A stretch of DNA of 64,000 bases from Chitinophagaceae bacterium (GCA_019638595.1 JAHBTJ010000004.1:62001-126000), one strand, 5' to 3'. Numbered from the stretch's first letter, positions 1 through 9,172 are shown. The notes: generated by a model not told the origin, from the letters alone. Program-made: numbers and translations.

Positions 1-1628
1 ATAAAACTTCCCAGCTCTTTATAGGCATTGTACCGCTTATTATATATTTCCACTTTTGACGCATCAGGCGTATACACGCTGTCAAACCCTTTTCCCATTG
101 CCTGCATCGCGTCTTCTACTTTGGGATATATGCCTGCCGCGGTCGCCGCAAACATAGCGGCGCCGATAGCGCAGGTTTGTTCGGATTTGTGAATGCGTAT
201 AGACATGTTGGCTATATCCGCCAGCGTTTGCATAGTGAATGCGGATTTACGCGCAACGCCTCCCAGCCCTATCAGGCCTTTTACCGGAATACCCTGTTCC
301 TTAAATCTTTCAATGATGGCTCTTGCGCCAAAGCAAATAGATTCATTCAACGCTTTAAATATTCTTGGTGCGTCTGTTCCAAGATTTAGCCGGGTAATGG
401 CGCCTTTCAGCAACTGGTTGGCATCCGGGGTTCTCCTTCCATTCAGCCAGTCAATAGCCAGCTCATCTTTTTCACTCAATGGTAGTTTGGATGCTTCTTC
501 GCTTAGTAACGCTATCATTTTATCATTCGCGGCATTTCTTTGCGTTTCGTCTGTAATAAGTTTTTGCAAAGGCCAACCCAATATATTTTTAAACCAGGCA
601 AACACATCCCCAAAGGCGCTTTGTCCTGCTTCCAATCCCATCATTCCGGGAATGACAGACCCTGGTACCTGCCCGCAGATGCCACTCACTAAAATATCCT
701 TTACTTCCTCCGCCGGCGCCACCAGCATATCGCAGGTAGAAGTGCCCATTACCCTGCTGAGATGATAGGGCTCTATCTGCCCGCCCACAGCGCCCATGTG
801 CGCGTCAAAAGCGCCAATGCCTATTACAACATCGTTGGGTAAGCCCAGGCGTTGCGCCCATTCGGCAGAAATAGTTCCCGCAGCCTGGTCGGCGGTATAG
901 GTATCGGTGAAAAGCTTTGACGTAAATCCACCCAGTAAAGGATCAAGCGATGCAAAGAAATCATCCGGTGGTAAACCGTTAAATTCCTTTGCCCATAAAG
1001 CTTTATGCCCCGCGGAGCAAACACCTCTTTTCATCTGCCGCACGTCTGTACCGCCGGTCAGTAAAAACGGTATCCAGTCGCAATGTTCTACCCACGAATA
1101 ACAGGCATCTCTTACTTCTTTGTCTGCCCGCAGAATATGCAGGAGCTTTGCCCAAAACCATTCTGAAGAATATATGCCACCTACATATTGCAGGTAGTTG
1201 GTATCAAATTTTTCAGCGTGTGCGTTTATTTGCGCCGCTTCTCTGGTGGAAGTATGATCCTTCCACAATACGAACATGGCATTGGGATTGTTATGGAAGG
1301 CCGAAAGCATTGCCAGCGGTGTACCGGTTTTATCTACCGCTACCGGTGTGGAGCCCGTGGTATCAACCGAAATGGCTTTTATGTTGTTGGCTACTACGGT
1401 TCCTGCCTGGCTGAGGCAGGATCTGATAGTTTGCTCCAGTCCTTCTATATAGTCCATCGGATGCTGGCGGAACCGGTTGGCGGAAGGATCGCAGAACAGG
1501 CCCTCTTTCCAGCGGGGATAATAAAAAACGGCTGCGCTGATCTCATCACCGTTGGCGGCGTTTACTATAACGGAGCGTACCGAGTCTGTACCATAATCCA
1601 CTCCTATAACAAAGCAATCTGTAAGCAT
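1..1628 (-). CDS. araB: Ribulokinase (partial, C-terminus beyond window)
   Basis: FGGY-family kinase that phosphorylates L-ribulose to L-ribulose-5-phosphate in L-arabinose catabolism. Reading back from an ATG at 1628, 542 codons are open to the window edge. The N-terminus has the phosphate-binding stretch GVDYGTDSVR, followed by the ribulokinase-typical LWKDHTS and GGIYSSEWFWAK segments and a late GLIGLGGVARKS ADP-binding stretch. Ribulokinases are usually about 550-570 residues, so only a short tail is missing. The gene follows the AraR-like regulator gene on the same strand, and a 17-bp dyad lies just ahead of its start. Identity is confident; regulation by the neighbour is inferred. Confidence 0.93.
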   Translation of the reverse strand, partial: MLTDCFVIGVDYGTDSVRSVIVNAANGDEISAAVFYYPRWKEGLFCDPSANRFRQHPMDYIEGLEQTIRSCLSQAGTVVANNIKAISVDTTGSTPVAVDKTGTPLAMLSAFHNNPNAMFVLWKDHTSTREAAQINAHAEKFDTNYLQYVGGIYSSEWFWAKLLHILRADKEVRDACYSWVEHCDWIPFLLTGGTDVRQMKRGVCSAGHKALWAKEFNGLPPDDFFASLDPLLGGFTSKLFTDTYTADQAAGTISAEWAQRLGLPNDVVIGIGAFDAHMGAVGGQIEPYHLSRVMGTSTCDMLVAPAEEVKDILVSGICGQVPGSVIPGMMGLEAGQSAFGDVFAWFKNILGWPLQKLITDETQRNAANDKMIALLSEEASKLPLSEKDELAIDWLNGRRTPDANQLLKGAITRLNLGTDAPRIFKALNESICFGARAIIERFKEQGIPVKGLIGLGGVARKSAFTMQTLADIANMSIRIHKSEQTCAIGAAMFAATAAGIYPKVEDAMQAMGKGFDSVYTPDASKVEIYNKRYNAYKELGSF

Positions 1629-1642
1629 GTCTTTAAAAAATC

Positions 1643-1659
1643 AGTGTCAAATTAACACT
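1643..1659. promoter_or_regulatory. Candidate AraR operator
   Basis: AGTGTCAAATTAACACT is a near-perfect 17-bp dyad with AGTGT/ACACT arms. It lies 15 bp upstream of the araB start, in the 69-bp gap between araR and araB. Its position suits a repressor site controlling araB. No second copy was seen upstream of araR or galM. Operator function is inferred from symmetry and position. Confidence 0.5.
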
Positions 1660-1697
1660 TATTGTTTTAAATTATCGTAAAAAGGAGAAAGTATTTT

Positions 1698-2414
1698 TCA
1701 GGGTCGCCGGAAATTATCGGGATTGGGAATAAAATTGAGAAAAGAATTAAACTGCGCCTGGTATTTTCTTTTATCAAGCTTATAATAGAAAGCGCCTCTT
1801 TTCGAGCTTTCTTTTTCCTTGTCTTTTTGCTTGATCAGCAAGCCGGTAGAAAGTATTTTCCGGCTAAAGTTCCGTTTATCAAGCACCTGGTCGTAAATAA
1901 GTTCGTAGAGGTTCTGTAATTGGGGCAGGGTAAACTTTTCGGGCAGCAGCTCGAATACTATAGGATGAAAGGCTGCCTTATAGCGTAACTTTTGGAGGGC
2001 AAGCCCGATCATTTCTTTGTGATCGAAGATCAATACCGGTAATTTAGTAAGGGGGAACCATTGCGCGTGATAATCATCATTCATTTGCCGGCGATATTCC
2101 CTGATGTTGATCAGGCTCGAAAAAACGATGGAGATGGTGCGTTCCGTAGGATCCCGTTTAATGGCGCTGAATGCGTGAAGCTGCTCCATATACACATCGT
2201 TCAGCCCGGTAAGTTCTTTTAATACTCTTGCCGCGGCATCCTCTATCGTTTCCTCTTTTTGCACAAACCCGCCCATCAGGCTCCATTTGCCTTTTTCGGG
2301 TTCAAAGCCACGTTGAATAAGCAGCAGATTCAACTGGCTTCCATCAAAACCAAAAATGATGCAATCAACCGCAACAAGCATTTTGTTTTTTGAGCTGTAA
2401 TGGCTTAACCTCAT
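1698..2414 (-). CDS. araR: Nudix-family transcriptional regulator, AraR-like
   Basis: A 238-residue protein with an N-terminal Nudix fold (about residues 10-150) and a C-terminal winged-helix-like part (about 150-238). This is the architecture of the Bacteroides arabinose regulator AraR and of NrtR. The Nudix box (G49 to L71) is degenerate: the canonical REuxEE reads RVLKEL, so hydrolysis is probably lost and the domain likely senses a sugar. In Bacteroides such proteins repress arabinose genes and are released by L-arabinose. It lies directly upstream of araB and divergent to galM, which supports the assignment. The ligand is inferred from context. Confidence 0.8.
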   Translation of the reverse strand: MRLSHYSSKNKMLVAVDCIIFGFDGSQLNLLLIQRGFEPEKGKWSLMGGFVQKEETIEDAAARVLKELTGLNDVYMEQLHAFSAIKRDPTERTISIVFSSLINIREYRRQMNDDYHAQWFPLTKLPVLIFDHKEMIGLALQKLRYKAAFHPIVFELLPEKFTLPQLQNLYELIYDQVLDKRNFSRKILSTGLLIKQKDKEKESSKRGAFYYKLDKRKYQAQFNSFLNFIPNPDNFRRP

Positions 2415-2555
2415 TCGCTTTTGAGATTTGTAGTGAGTGAAGCGTTAAAATAGAATCTTTTTATCATTCAAAAAAATAAAGCCTTTGCACATTCTTATCT
2501 GTTATCTTGCAGCCCGGATAAATCATATGTTACAGGTTATTTTAAAAATTAAAGT

Positions 2556-3587
2556 ATGACTGCGGAAAAATGGGGAATGGTAGATGGTAAAGAGGTATAC
2601 CAGTACAGCCTTTTCAACACAAACGGAACAGTTGTAAAAATTATTAACTACGGCGGTGCCATTACCGGTATATGGACGCCGGACAAAAAAGGAACGCCGG
2701 GTAATGTGGTGTTGGCCTTCGATTCGCTGCCCGGCTATTTGCAGGGGGGGAATCCATGCTTTGGCTGCCTGGTAGGCAGGTTTGCCAACCGGATAGCCAA
2801 TGCCGCTTTTACGCTGGATGGAAAACAATATAAGCTGGCGCCTAATAATAATGGAAATACATTGCATGGCGGTATTAAAGGGTTTGATAAGGTAGTATGG
2901 GATGCTACTCCTTTGCCGGAGCAAAACAGCCTGCAATTAAAGTATGTGAGTAAAGACGGAGAAGAAGGATTTCCCGGTGAGCTTTCGGTAACAGTGATAT
3001 ATACGCTTACCGGCGACAATGCCCTGCAGATCAGATACGATGCGGTTACAGATGCGCCTACACCTGTTAATCTCACCAATCATGCTTATTTTAATTTGTC
3101 GGCAGGAAAAGATGCGACTGTATTAGAGCATGAACTGTTGCTGAACGCTACGCACTATACCGTTGCGGACGAAAAATTAATACCTACCGGTGAAATTGCG
3201 GCAGTGAAGGGAACAGCGCTTGATTTTACTGCTATAAAAAAAGTAGGAAAAGATATTAAACGGGTAGCACCGGGATACGATCACAATTTTGTTTTAAATA
3301 ACCTTTCCGGGAAGCTGCAGGAGACCGGCTACCTGTATCATGCCGCCTCGGGCAGGAAAATGGAAGTGTTTACCACGCAACCGGGAGTTCAGTTGTATAC
3401 CGGTAACTTTTTGAACGGCAGTTTGCAGCATACAACGGATGGTATAGAGTATAACCAATATGCGGGGCTTTGCCTTGAAACACAGCATTATCCTGATTCT
3501 CCTAACCAGCCTTTATTTCCGTCAACGATATTAAGACCAGGTGAAAAATTTCATCACGAAACGGTATACCGGTTTTCGGTGAAATAG
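2556..3587 (+). CDS. galM: Aldose 1-epimerase (galactose mutarotase)
   Basis: Interconverts alpha and beta anomers of aldoses before phosphorylation or isomerisation. The 343 residues contain the GalM signatures NNNGNTLHGG (H104), NLTNHAYFN (general acid H176) and CLETQHYPDSPN (general base E308). No signal peptide is evident, so it should be cytoplasmic. It is transcribed divergently from the AraR-like gene across a 141-bp gap and probably serves arabinose or galactose use. Length is normal for the family. Confidence 0.92.
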   Translation: MTAEKWGMVDGKEVYQYSLFNTNGTVVKIINYGGAITGIWTPDKKGTPGNVVLAFDSLPGYLQGGNPCFGCLVGRFANRIANAAFTLDGKQYKLAPNNNGNTLHGGIKGFDKVVWDATPLPEQNSLQLKYVSKDGEEGFPGELSVTVIYTLTGDNALQIRYDAVTDAPTPVNLTNHAYFNLSAGKDATVLEHELLLNATHYTVADEKLIPTGEIAAVKGTALDFTAIKKVGKDIKRVAPGYDHNFVLNNLSGKLQETGYLYHAASGRKMEVFTTQPGVQLYTGNFLNGSLQHTTDGIEYNQYAGLCLETQHYPDSPNQPLFPSTILRPGEKFHHETVYRFSVK

Positions 3588-3664
3588 GAAGCAGAAATCA
3601 ATTTGTTGTTTGCCGTTATTTGATTAATTTTATAGATAGATCGCTATAACGCCGGAAAAACATT

Positions 3665-4840
3665 ATGCCAGGAAGACAGTCTGCTTTTACTCTTTTACTG
3701 CTTTTTTTGTTTACTTATCATGCTACACTTGCTCAAAGCAACGAAAAAGTGCTTTTTATTATTGATTCAATACCCGTATTCACAGATCCCGAACCATGGG
3801 ATGATCTGGACGGTGAAGATGTTTCAGATATCACTGTTGTAAAAAACAAAGATTCGTTGAAAGCGCGGGGATGGGAAAAAATGGATGGTATTATATATGT
3901 TTTTACTAAAGCCTACCGGAGTAGGCCTGATAGTATAAAAAAAATTCCGTCGCTGAAGCAGATGCTTTTAAAAGAACAGTCCTGGCATTTACACGATACG
4001 CCTTACAGCGGCCGATATATTGATTATTATAATAATGGCAATATACAAAATGAAGGTGTATTGCTAAATGGAAAGCCGGAGGGTGAGCTAATCGTGTATT
4101 TTAAGAACGGAAGCAAAAAATCAACTTTGAACTACCACATTGGAGTTTTGCATGGCTATTGGAAAGACTATTATAAAAATGAACAATTAATGCAGGCACG
4201 GCAGTATGACAATGGAAGGGAGATGCGGGGCAGCAAAACCTATTTTATCAACGGGCAACTGCAGCATGAAGTAAGGGTAAAAAAAGAAACCCGGTATGAT
4301 ACCGCGGTGGAATATTACTCCAACGGGAAAATAAGAAAGATGAAAGTAAGCCAAACCGGTGAGTTTCATCCGTCTTCCAATGAGCATGATCTGAATAAGT
4401 ACACTACAGCGTTTTATTCTTACATGAACGCAGGGAACCTGAAGCAGGCTAACAGGAATTTGTATCAGATATGGCGGAGAGATAGTACCAATATTGATAC
4501 TTATTTTAAGGAAGGTTTGCTTGCATTTAAGGAACAAAGATTTGATGCTGCTATTGCCTCGCTCAACAAAGCACTGGATATTGAACCGTTAATGCGGGAG
4601 TCGTTGGTGTACAGAGGACTGGCATGCATAAAAAAATATACAATTCCGGAGGCTAAACTATATACTCCTCAAAATGAAGAGCCGCTTACGCTCGAAGCGC
4701 TTTTGGCTGTTCCGGAAGCTGCACAATGTTTGATTTGTGCTGACTTAATAAAAGCCGAAGAAACCGATCAGGGCGAAGTATATGTAAGGAAACTTGTTCC
4801 GCCTGCTATTCTTAAGTATTGCCGGGAAAAAAGCAGATGA
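3665..4840 (+). CDS. Secreted MORN-variant/TPR protein with TonB-plug-like N-terminus
   Basis: 391 residues of unknown function. A signal peptide (about 1-24, ending LAQS) precedes a segment (about 28-85) with the pattern 'VLFIIDSIPV ... DISDITVVK ... GIIYVFTK' that resembles the plug region of Bacteroidota TonB-dependent receptors. Next come YwqK/MORN-variant repeats (about 110-230; YYNNGNIQNEG, YFKNGS, YYKNEQL, YFINGQLQHE, YYSNGKIRK) and a C-terminal TPR-like helical region (about 255-330). It stands alone between galM and the convergent pyrR. A periplasmic or surface scaffold is possible; I do not recognise a specific function. Confidence 0.65.
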   Translation: MPGRQSAFTLLLLFLFTYHATLAQSNEKVLFIIDSIPVFTDPEPWDDLDGEDVSDITVVKNKDSLKARGWEKMDGIIYVFTKAYRSRPDSIKKIPSLKQMLLKEQSWHLHDTPYSGRYIDYYNNGNIQNEGVLLNGKPEGELIVYFKNGSKKSTLNYHIGVLHGYWKDYYKNEQLMQARQYDNGREMRGSKTYFINGQLQHEVRVKKETRYDTAVEYYSNGKIRKMKVSQTGEFHPSSNEHDLNKYTTAFYSYMNAGNLKQANRNLYQIWRRDSTNIDTYFKEGLLAFKEQRFDAAIASLNKALDIEPLMRESLVYRGLACIKKYTIPEAKLYTPQNEEPLTLEALLAVPEAAQCLICADLIKAEETDQGEVYVRKLVPPAILKYCREKSR

Positions 4841-4858
4841 TAGTTTTTTACTAGTCTT

Positions 4859-5368
4859 TTAATGCAGTACCACTTCTTCCTTATCCCATTCCACCGTTAC
4901 TTTTTGTGAATTGATAGAATCTATAGCCTTGCCGCAGTAATCGGGCTGTATAGGCAACTCACGGCTGAAGCGCCTGTCAATCAGCACACAGAGCTCTACC
5001 TGATCGGGGCGTCCAAAGTCAAGTAATGCGTCCAGCGCGGCACGCGTGGTGCGGCCTTTATACAATACATCATCAATTAAGATCACTTTTTTACCTTCTA
5101 TGGAAAAAGGTATATCGGTTTTATTGGCGGCGTGCAACTGGTTGCGTACGTCATCGCGGTAGAAAGTAATATCCAGCTTGCCGTATTGCAATGCAAGGGA
5201 GGGGTAAAGGTTACGGATATGCGCAGCAATTTTGTCCGACAAAAACACTCCCCGGGGTTGTATGCCTATCAGCGCCATTTTGTCCAGGTCGGTATGCCTT
5301 TCTATAATTTCATAGCCCAGGCGTTGTATAGTAAGATTTAACTGGTATGTATCCAGGATAATTTTCAA
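4859..5368 (-). CDS. pyrR: PyrR-type phosphoribosyltransferase
   Basis: 169-residue type I phosphoribosyltransferase. The PRPP-binding loop VILIDDVLYKGRT sits at residues 95-107, and the PyrR pattern includes IGIQPRG (34-40), the LDITFYRDD stretch and a conserved C-terminal region. PyrR proteins have uracil phosphoribosyltransferase activity, and in some bacteria they bind pyrimidine mRNA leaders to cause attenuation. No pyr operon is adjacent, so its target, if any, lies elsewhere. It converges with the MORN/TPR gene and lies 30 bp downstream of pruA on the same strand, so co-transcription with pruA is possible. Confidence 0.88.
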   Translation of the reverse strand: MKIILDTYQLNLTIQRLGYEIIERHTDLDKMALIGIQPRGVFLSDKIAAHIRNLYPSLALQYGKLDITFYRDDVRNQLHAANKTDIPFSIEGKKVILIDDVLYKGRTTRAALDALLDFGRPDQVELCVLIDRRFSRELPIQPDYCGKAIDSINSQKVTVEWDKEEVVLH

Positions 5369-5398
5369 TGTTTCAAAATTTTAAAGAGCGAATATAAC

Positions 5399-7030
5399 TT
5401 ATTTTTCACCCAGGAACGGGTAGCCGTAATCTGTTGAGGGATTAAAAGTTTCTTTAATGGTCCTGGCGCTGAGCCAGCGATAAAGGTTCAGCATGCTGCC
5501 GGCTTTATCGTTGGTGCCGCTGGCCCTGGCTCCGCCAAATGGTTGTTGCCCAACCACAGCGCCGGTGGGCTTGTCGTTTATATAAAAATTGCCTGCTGCG
5601 TGACGAAGTGCGCGTGTTGCAAGATCAACAGCCTCCCGGTTGCGGGATATAACGGCGCCTGTTAAGGCATAAGGAGAGGTTTTGTTCACCAGTTCCAGGG
5701 TTTCTTCAAACTTTTTGGACTTGTATACATATATTGTAAGAACCGGCCCGAAAATTTCTTCGCACATGGTTACATAGCCGGGGTCTTTCGCTTCAATAAC
5801 AGTAGGCTGAATAAAGTAACCAATGCTTTTATCGCATTTGCCTCCCACAATGATCTCCGCTTTTTTGTCCTTACGCACGTTGTCTATATATTTTTTTATT
5901 TTATCAAAAGCGCGTTCGTCAATAACTGCATTAATGAAATTGCTGAAATCTTCCACGCTGCCCATTTTAAAGCTTTTTACACCTGCTATTAATTGCCGCT
6001 TCACTTCGTCGGCTATATTATCGGGTATATAAGCCCTTGAGGCCGCGGAACATTTTTGTCCCTGGAATTCAAAAGCGCCACGCAGCAGGGCCGTCGCTAC
6101 CACATCGGGATCGGCGCTTTTGTGCGCTATTACGAAATCCTTACCGCCGGTTTCACCCACTATGCGCGGGTAGCTTTTGTATAGCGGAATGTTTTCTCCA
6201 ATGGTCTTCCACATGCTGTTAAATACGCCTGTGGAACCGGTAAAATGCACGCCTGCAAAACCAGGATGCGAAAAGCATACTTTCCCAAGAACCGGGCCAT
6301 CTGCATACACAAGATTAATAACACCATCGGGCAACCCTGCTTCTTTTAAAATGCGCATAAACATTTGTGCAGAATAAACCTGTGTATAGGCCGGCTTCCA
6401 TACTACTGTGTTGCCGCACATGGCGGCCGAAGTGGGCAGGTTGCCGCCAATTGCGGTGAAATTGAATGGGGTAACTGCCAGCACAAATCCTTCCAGCGGG
6501 CGCCATTCCATACGGTTATGAGTACCTGCAGAGCTGATGGGTTGTTGTTTATATATCTCGCTTAAATAGTGTACGTTGAATTTCAAGAAATCTATGATCT
6601 CGCATGCAGCGTCTATTTCTGCCTGGTAAGCGTTTTTGCTTTGTCCCAGCATAGTAGTGCCGTTCATATACGAACGGTATTTGGTGGCGATAAGATCGGC
6701 TGCCTTCAGAAAGATATTGGCGCGGTTTTCCCAGGTGACAGCCTCCCAGCCAGGCTTCGCTTCCAGGGCGGCGTCTATAGCCTGCTGCACATGTTTTTCT
6801 GTACCTTCGTGAAAATAACCTAGCACATGATTTTTTTCATGCGGGGGATGTATAGCTATTTTTTTACCGGTCCTTACCTCCTTACCACCTATATACATAG
6901 GAATATCCGCTTCCTGCTTTTTAAGCAATGCCAGTGTTTTTTTCAGTGTTTCTTTTTCCTTACTACCGGGAGCATAGTTCAATACCGGTTCGTTGGCTGG
7001 CAGCGGATAGCTGAAATACCCTAAGCTCAT
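5399..7030 (-). CDS. pruA: L-glutamate gamma-semialdehyde dehydrogenase (P5C dehydrogenase)
   Basis: 543-residue aldehyde dehydrogenase that oxidises glutamate semialdehyde to glutamate in proline and arginine catabolism. Typical motifs are FTGSTGVF (264-271), the general-base glutamate E293 in GETGGKD and the nucleophile C327 in GQKCSAASR. The length and the opening 'PANEPVLNYAPGS' fit the monofunctional P5C dehydrogenase family rather than bifunctional PutA. No proline dehydrogenase gene is adjacent. Confidence 0.92.
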   Translation of the reverse strand: MSLGYFSYPLPANEPVLNYAPGSKEKETLKKTLALLKKQEADIPMYIGGKEVRTGKKIAIHPPHEKNHVLGYFHEGTEKHVQQAIDAALEAKPGWEAVTWENRANIFLKAADLIATKYRSYMNGTTMLGQSKNAYQAEIDAACEIIDFLKFNVHYLSEIYKQQPISSAGTHNRMEWRPLEGFVLAVTPFNFTAIGGNLPTSAAMCGNTVVWKPAYTQVYSAQMFMRILKEAGLPDGVINLVYADGPVLGKVCFSHPGFAGVHFTGSTGVFNSMWKTIGENIPLYKSYPRIVGETGGKDFVIAHKSADPDVVATALLRGAFEFQGQKCSAASRAYIPDNIADEVKRQLIAGVKSFKMGSVEDFSNFINAVIDERAFDKIKKYIDNVRKDKKAEIIVGGKCDKSIGYFIQPTVIEAKDPGYVTMCEEIFGPVLTIYVYKSKKFEETLELVNKTSPYALTGAVISRNREAVDLATRALRHAAGNFYINDKPTGAVVGQQPFGGARASGTNDKAGSMLNLYRWLSARTIKETFNPSTDYGYPFLGEK

Positions 7031-7242
7031 ATAATATGGTTATAATGTAAAAATATTGGCAAAGATACGAAGCTGTTGGGAAGTGGCTATCGTCCAGGAG
7101 CTATCAGCCGTCAGCAATGAGCTGTGAGCTATAAGTCGCAGGGGGATTTGAAATTTGAGATTTGATGGCTGTTGCAGGTTTCGCCATAAATCACAAATTA
7201 TAAACCTCAAACCCGGTACCAATTACCTTTTTATATTTGCGT
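7031..7242. repeat. Intergenic phrase-repeat block 1
   Basis: No gene. The block holds degenerate phrases such as GAGCTATCAGCCGTCAGC near 7098, a run of AAATTTGAGATTTG type near 7150, and TAAACCTCAAACC near 7202. The same phrase types recur in six further intergenic spaces up to 20.4 kb. The right end carries the promoter of the TrmH-like gene. Confidence 0.55.
7232..7239 (+). promoter_or_regulatory. -7 promoter element abutting a start codon
   Basis: TATATTTG matches the Bacteroidota -7 consensus TAnnTTTG and ends three bases before the ATG at 7243. Transcription would start at or within a few bases of the ATG, implying a leaderless or nearly leaderless mRNA. It also argues against the TTG at 7237, which lies inside the element. 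Confidence 0.5.
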
Positions 7243-7800
7243 ATGCGTAAGTTAAGCATGGACGAGCTGAACCGGAAATCGGTAAATGAATTCAGGGAAG
7301 CACAAAAAATGCCGATAGTGGTAGTGCTCGATAATATACGAAGTATGCATAATGTTGGAAGTGTTTTTCGCACCGCAGACGCTTTTTTAATTGAGTGTAT
7401 TTACCTGTGCGGGTATACTCCGCGGCCGCCGCACCGGGATATTCATAAAACGGCCCTGGGAGCCACAGAAACAGTGCAATGGCAATATACCGCTACTACT
7501 GTTGAAGCGGTAGCCGGTTTGCTGGAACAACAGTATAATATATGGGCTGTAGAGCAAACGGAGGGTAGCGTACCGCTGAATGATATACCGGTGCAAAAGC
7601 TGGTACAGCCAACCGGGCAACAAAGGATTGCGGTGGTTTTTGGAAACGAAGTGAGCGGGGTGGAAGACAATGTATTAAGATTATGCCACGGTTGCATTGA
7701 AATACCACAGGCGGGCATGAAACATTCGCTGAATATATCGGTAGCAGCGGGTATTGTGTTATGGGAACTGTTCCAAAAAACGACTGTTCCGGCGCGTTAA
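7243..7800 (+). CDS. TrmH/SpoU-family RNA 2'-O-methyltransferase
   Basis: 185-residue SPOUT methyltransferase that would methylate a ribose in tRNA or rRNA using SAM. The three SpoU motifs are present: DNIRSMHNVGSVFRTADAF near the N-terminus, VVFGNEVSGV in the middle and IPQAGMKHSLNISVAAGI at the C-terminus, which form the knotted SAM site. ATG 7243 was chosen because the N-terminus MRKLSMDELNR fits the family and the upstream TTG falls in the -7 element. The RNA substrate cannot be told from sequence alone. Confidence 0.87.
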   Translation: MRKLSMDELNRKSVNEFREAQKMPIVVVLDNIRSMHNVGSVFRTADAFLIECIYLCGYTPRPPHRDIHKTALGATETVQWQYTATTVEAVAGLLEQQYNIWAVEQTEGSVPLNDIPVQKLVQPTGQQRIAVVFGNEVSGVEDNVLRLCHGCIEIPQAGMKHSLNISVAAGIVLWELFQKTTVPAR

Positions 7801-7807
7801 ATCGTAT

Positions 7808-7815
7808 TATCTTTG
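7808..7815 (+). promoter_or_regulatory. -7 promoter element before the UbiA gene
   Basis: TATCTTTG, a perfect TAnnTTTG match, lies six bases before the ATG at 7822 and just after the stop of the preceding gene. As at 7232 and 9859, the predicted transcription start is at or very near the start codon. Confidence 0.5.
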
Positions 7816-7821
7816 TCCGCT

Positions 7822-8751
7822 ATGTCAACTGCAAAAAACTACCTGAGCCTCGTTAAGTTTTCGCATACCATATTCGCCATGCCTTTTGCGATGATCGGGT
7901 TTTTCCTGGCTGCCCGGGAGGAAATTATAATGAAGCTCCATGGTCTTTTCAGTGGTTATATCCCGTCAGGCTGGAGTCTTTCCGGCATCGGGGAAAGGAA
8001 ACCCTTATGGATCATTTTTTTATTGGTATTATGTTGTATGATCTTCGCCCGGAGCGCCGCTATGGCATTCAACCGTTACCTCGACCGCCATTTTGATGCA
8101 AAGAACCCCCGTACCGCCATCCGGGAAATCCCCGCGGGTATCATTAAAGCAAACAGCGCTTTATGGTTCACGGTTTTGTGCAGCGTGCTGTTCGTAGCAT
8201 GCACTTTTTTTATCAACCGCCTGTGTTTTTACCTGTCGCCGGTGGCGTTGCTGGTAGTGTTAGGATATAGCTATACCAAACGGTTTACCATGCTGTGTCA
8301 CCTGGTACTGGGGCTGGGGCTTAGCCTGGCACCTATCGGGGCATATCTTGCAGTAACCGGCAGGTTCGACTGGCTGCCGGTAATGTTTTCATTAACGGTA
8401 TTATTTTGGGTAAGCGGGTTTGATATTATTTATGCTTTGCAGGATGAAGAATTTGATAAATCGCAGGATCTCTATTCTATTCCGGCCTCATTAGGCAAGA
8501 AAAATGCTTTACGGGTGTCGGAAACGCTGCATGTACTATCTGCCATGCTGGTTATGAGTGCGGGTTTATATGGCCGGTTTGGTATTTGGTACTGGCTGGG
8601 TGTTGCTGTATTTGTGGGGATGCTTATTTACCAGCATTCCATTGTTACACCCAATGACCTGCGCAGAGTGAACCTCGCTTTTATGACTGCCAATGGTATT
8701 GCCAGCGTGGTATTTGCCGTGTTCGTGATAGGTGACTTGCTTTTTTCATAA
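7822..8751 (+). CDS. UbiA-family prenyltransferase, probably for menaquinone (MqnP/UbiA-like)
   Basis: 309-residue polytopic membrane enzyme that attaches a polyprenyl chain to an aromatic or quinone precursor. The two Mg-diphosphate motifs are clear: N84RYLDRHFD92 and a second DxxxD-type motif, LQDEEFDKSQD, about 120 residues later, separated by hydrophobic helices. The sequence type matches the UbiA-like proteins that act in the futalosine route to menaquinone in Bacteroidota. The exact substrate is inferred. ATG 7822 is preferred over the TTG at 7813, which lies in the promoter element. ruvX follows 13 bases downstream. Confidence 0.82.
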   Translation: MSTAKNYLSLVKFSHTIFAMPFAMIGFFLAAREEIIMKLHGLFSGYIPSGWSLSGIGERKPLWIIFLLVLCCMIFARSAAMAFNRYLDRHFDAKNPRTAIREIPAGIIKANSALWFTVLCSVLFVACTFFINRLCFYLSPVALLVVLGYSYTKRFTMLCHLVLGLGLSLAPIGAYLAVTGRFDWLPVMFSLTVLFWVSGFDIIYALQDEEFDKSQDLYSIPASLGKKNALRVSETLHVLSAMLVMSAGLYGRFGIWYWLGVAVFVGMLIYQHSIVTPNDLRRVNLAFMTANGIASVVFAVFVIGDLLFS

Positions 8752-8764
8752 TAAAATTTTGAAC

Positions 8765-9172
8765 ATGCCCCGCCTGTTGGCAATAGATTACGGATTAAAA
8801 AGGACCGGCATTGCCGTAACCGACCCGTTGCAGATCATTGCCACAGGATTGACCACTATTGAATCACCTAAGCTGATTGACTTCCTTAAAAACTATTGCA
8901 AGCAGGAAGAGGTGGAAAAGATCATTATAGGTGAACCCAAAAACCTCGACGATTCCGACACACATGCCACGGAACCCGTAAGAAAGATAGTGGAAAAGAT
9001 AAAAAAAGAATTTCCTGCTATGCCCGTGGTCATGGTAGATGAACGCTATACTTCCAGCCTGGCTAAAAAGGCGATGATAGATATGGGTATGAAAAAAAAG
9101 AAACGTCGCGATAAAGCTGCGGTAGATGAAATTGCCGCTACCATTATGCTGCAGGAATACCTGCATGGGTAA
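8765..9172 (+). CDS. ruvX: YqgF/RuvX Holliday-junction resolvase-like protein
   Basis: 135-residue RNase H-fold protein beginning MPRLLAIDYGLKRTGIAVTD, with the first catalytic Asp in AIDYG, the later VDERYTS motif and a terminal KDK/D-rich stretch ending in AVDEIAATIMLQEYL. YqgF/RuvX proteins act in 16S rRNA 5'-end maturation and have been proposed as Holliday-junction resolvases. An in-frame GTG at 8732 would overlap the ubiA gene; ATG 8765 fits the family length. It is probably co-transcribed with the prenyltransferase gene. Confidence 0.9.
   Translation: MPRLLAIDYGLKRTGIAVTDPLQIIATGLTTIESPKLIDFLKNYCKQEEVEKIIIGEPKNLDDSDTHATEPVRKIVEKIKKEFPAMPVVMVDERYTSSLAKKAMIDMGMKKKKRRDKAAVDEIAATIMLQEYLHG

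Noticed and set aside
2425-2447. Shared word GTGAAGCGTTAAAA-like at 2430 and 60480
   Set aside because: A single short match between unrelated spaces without further similarity; probably chance.
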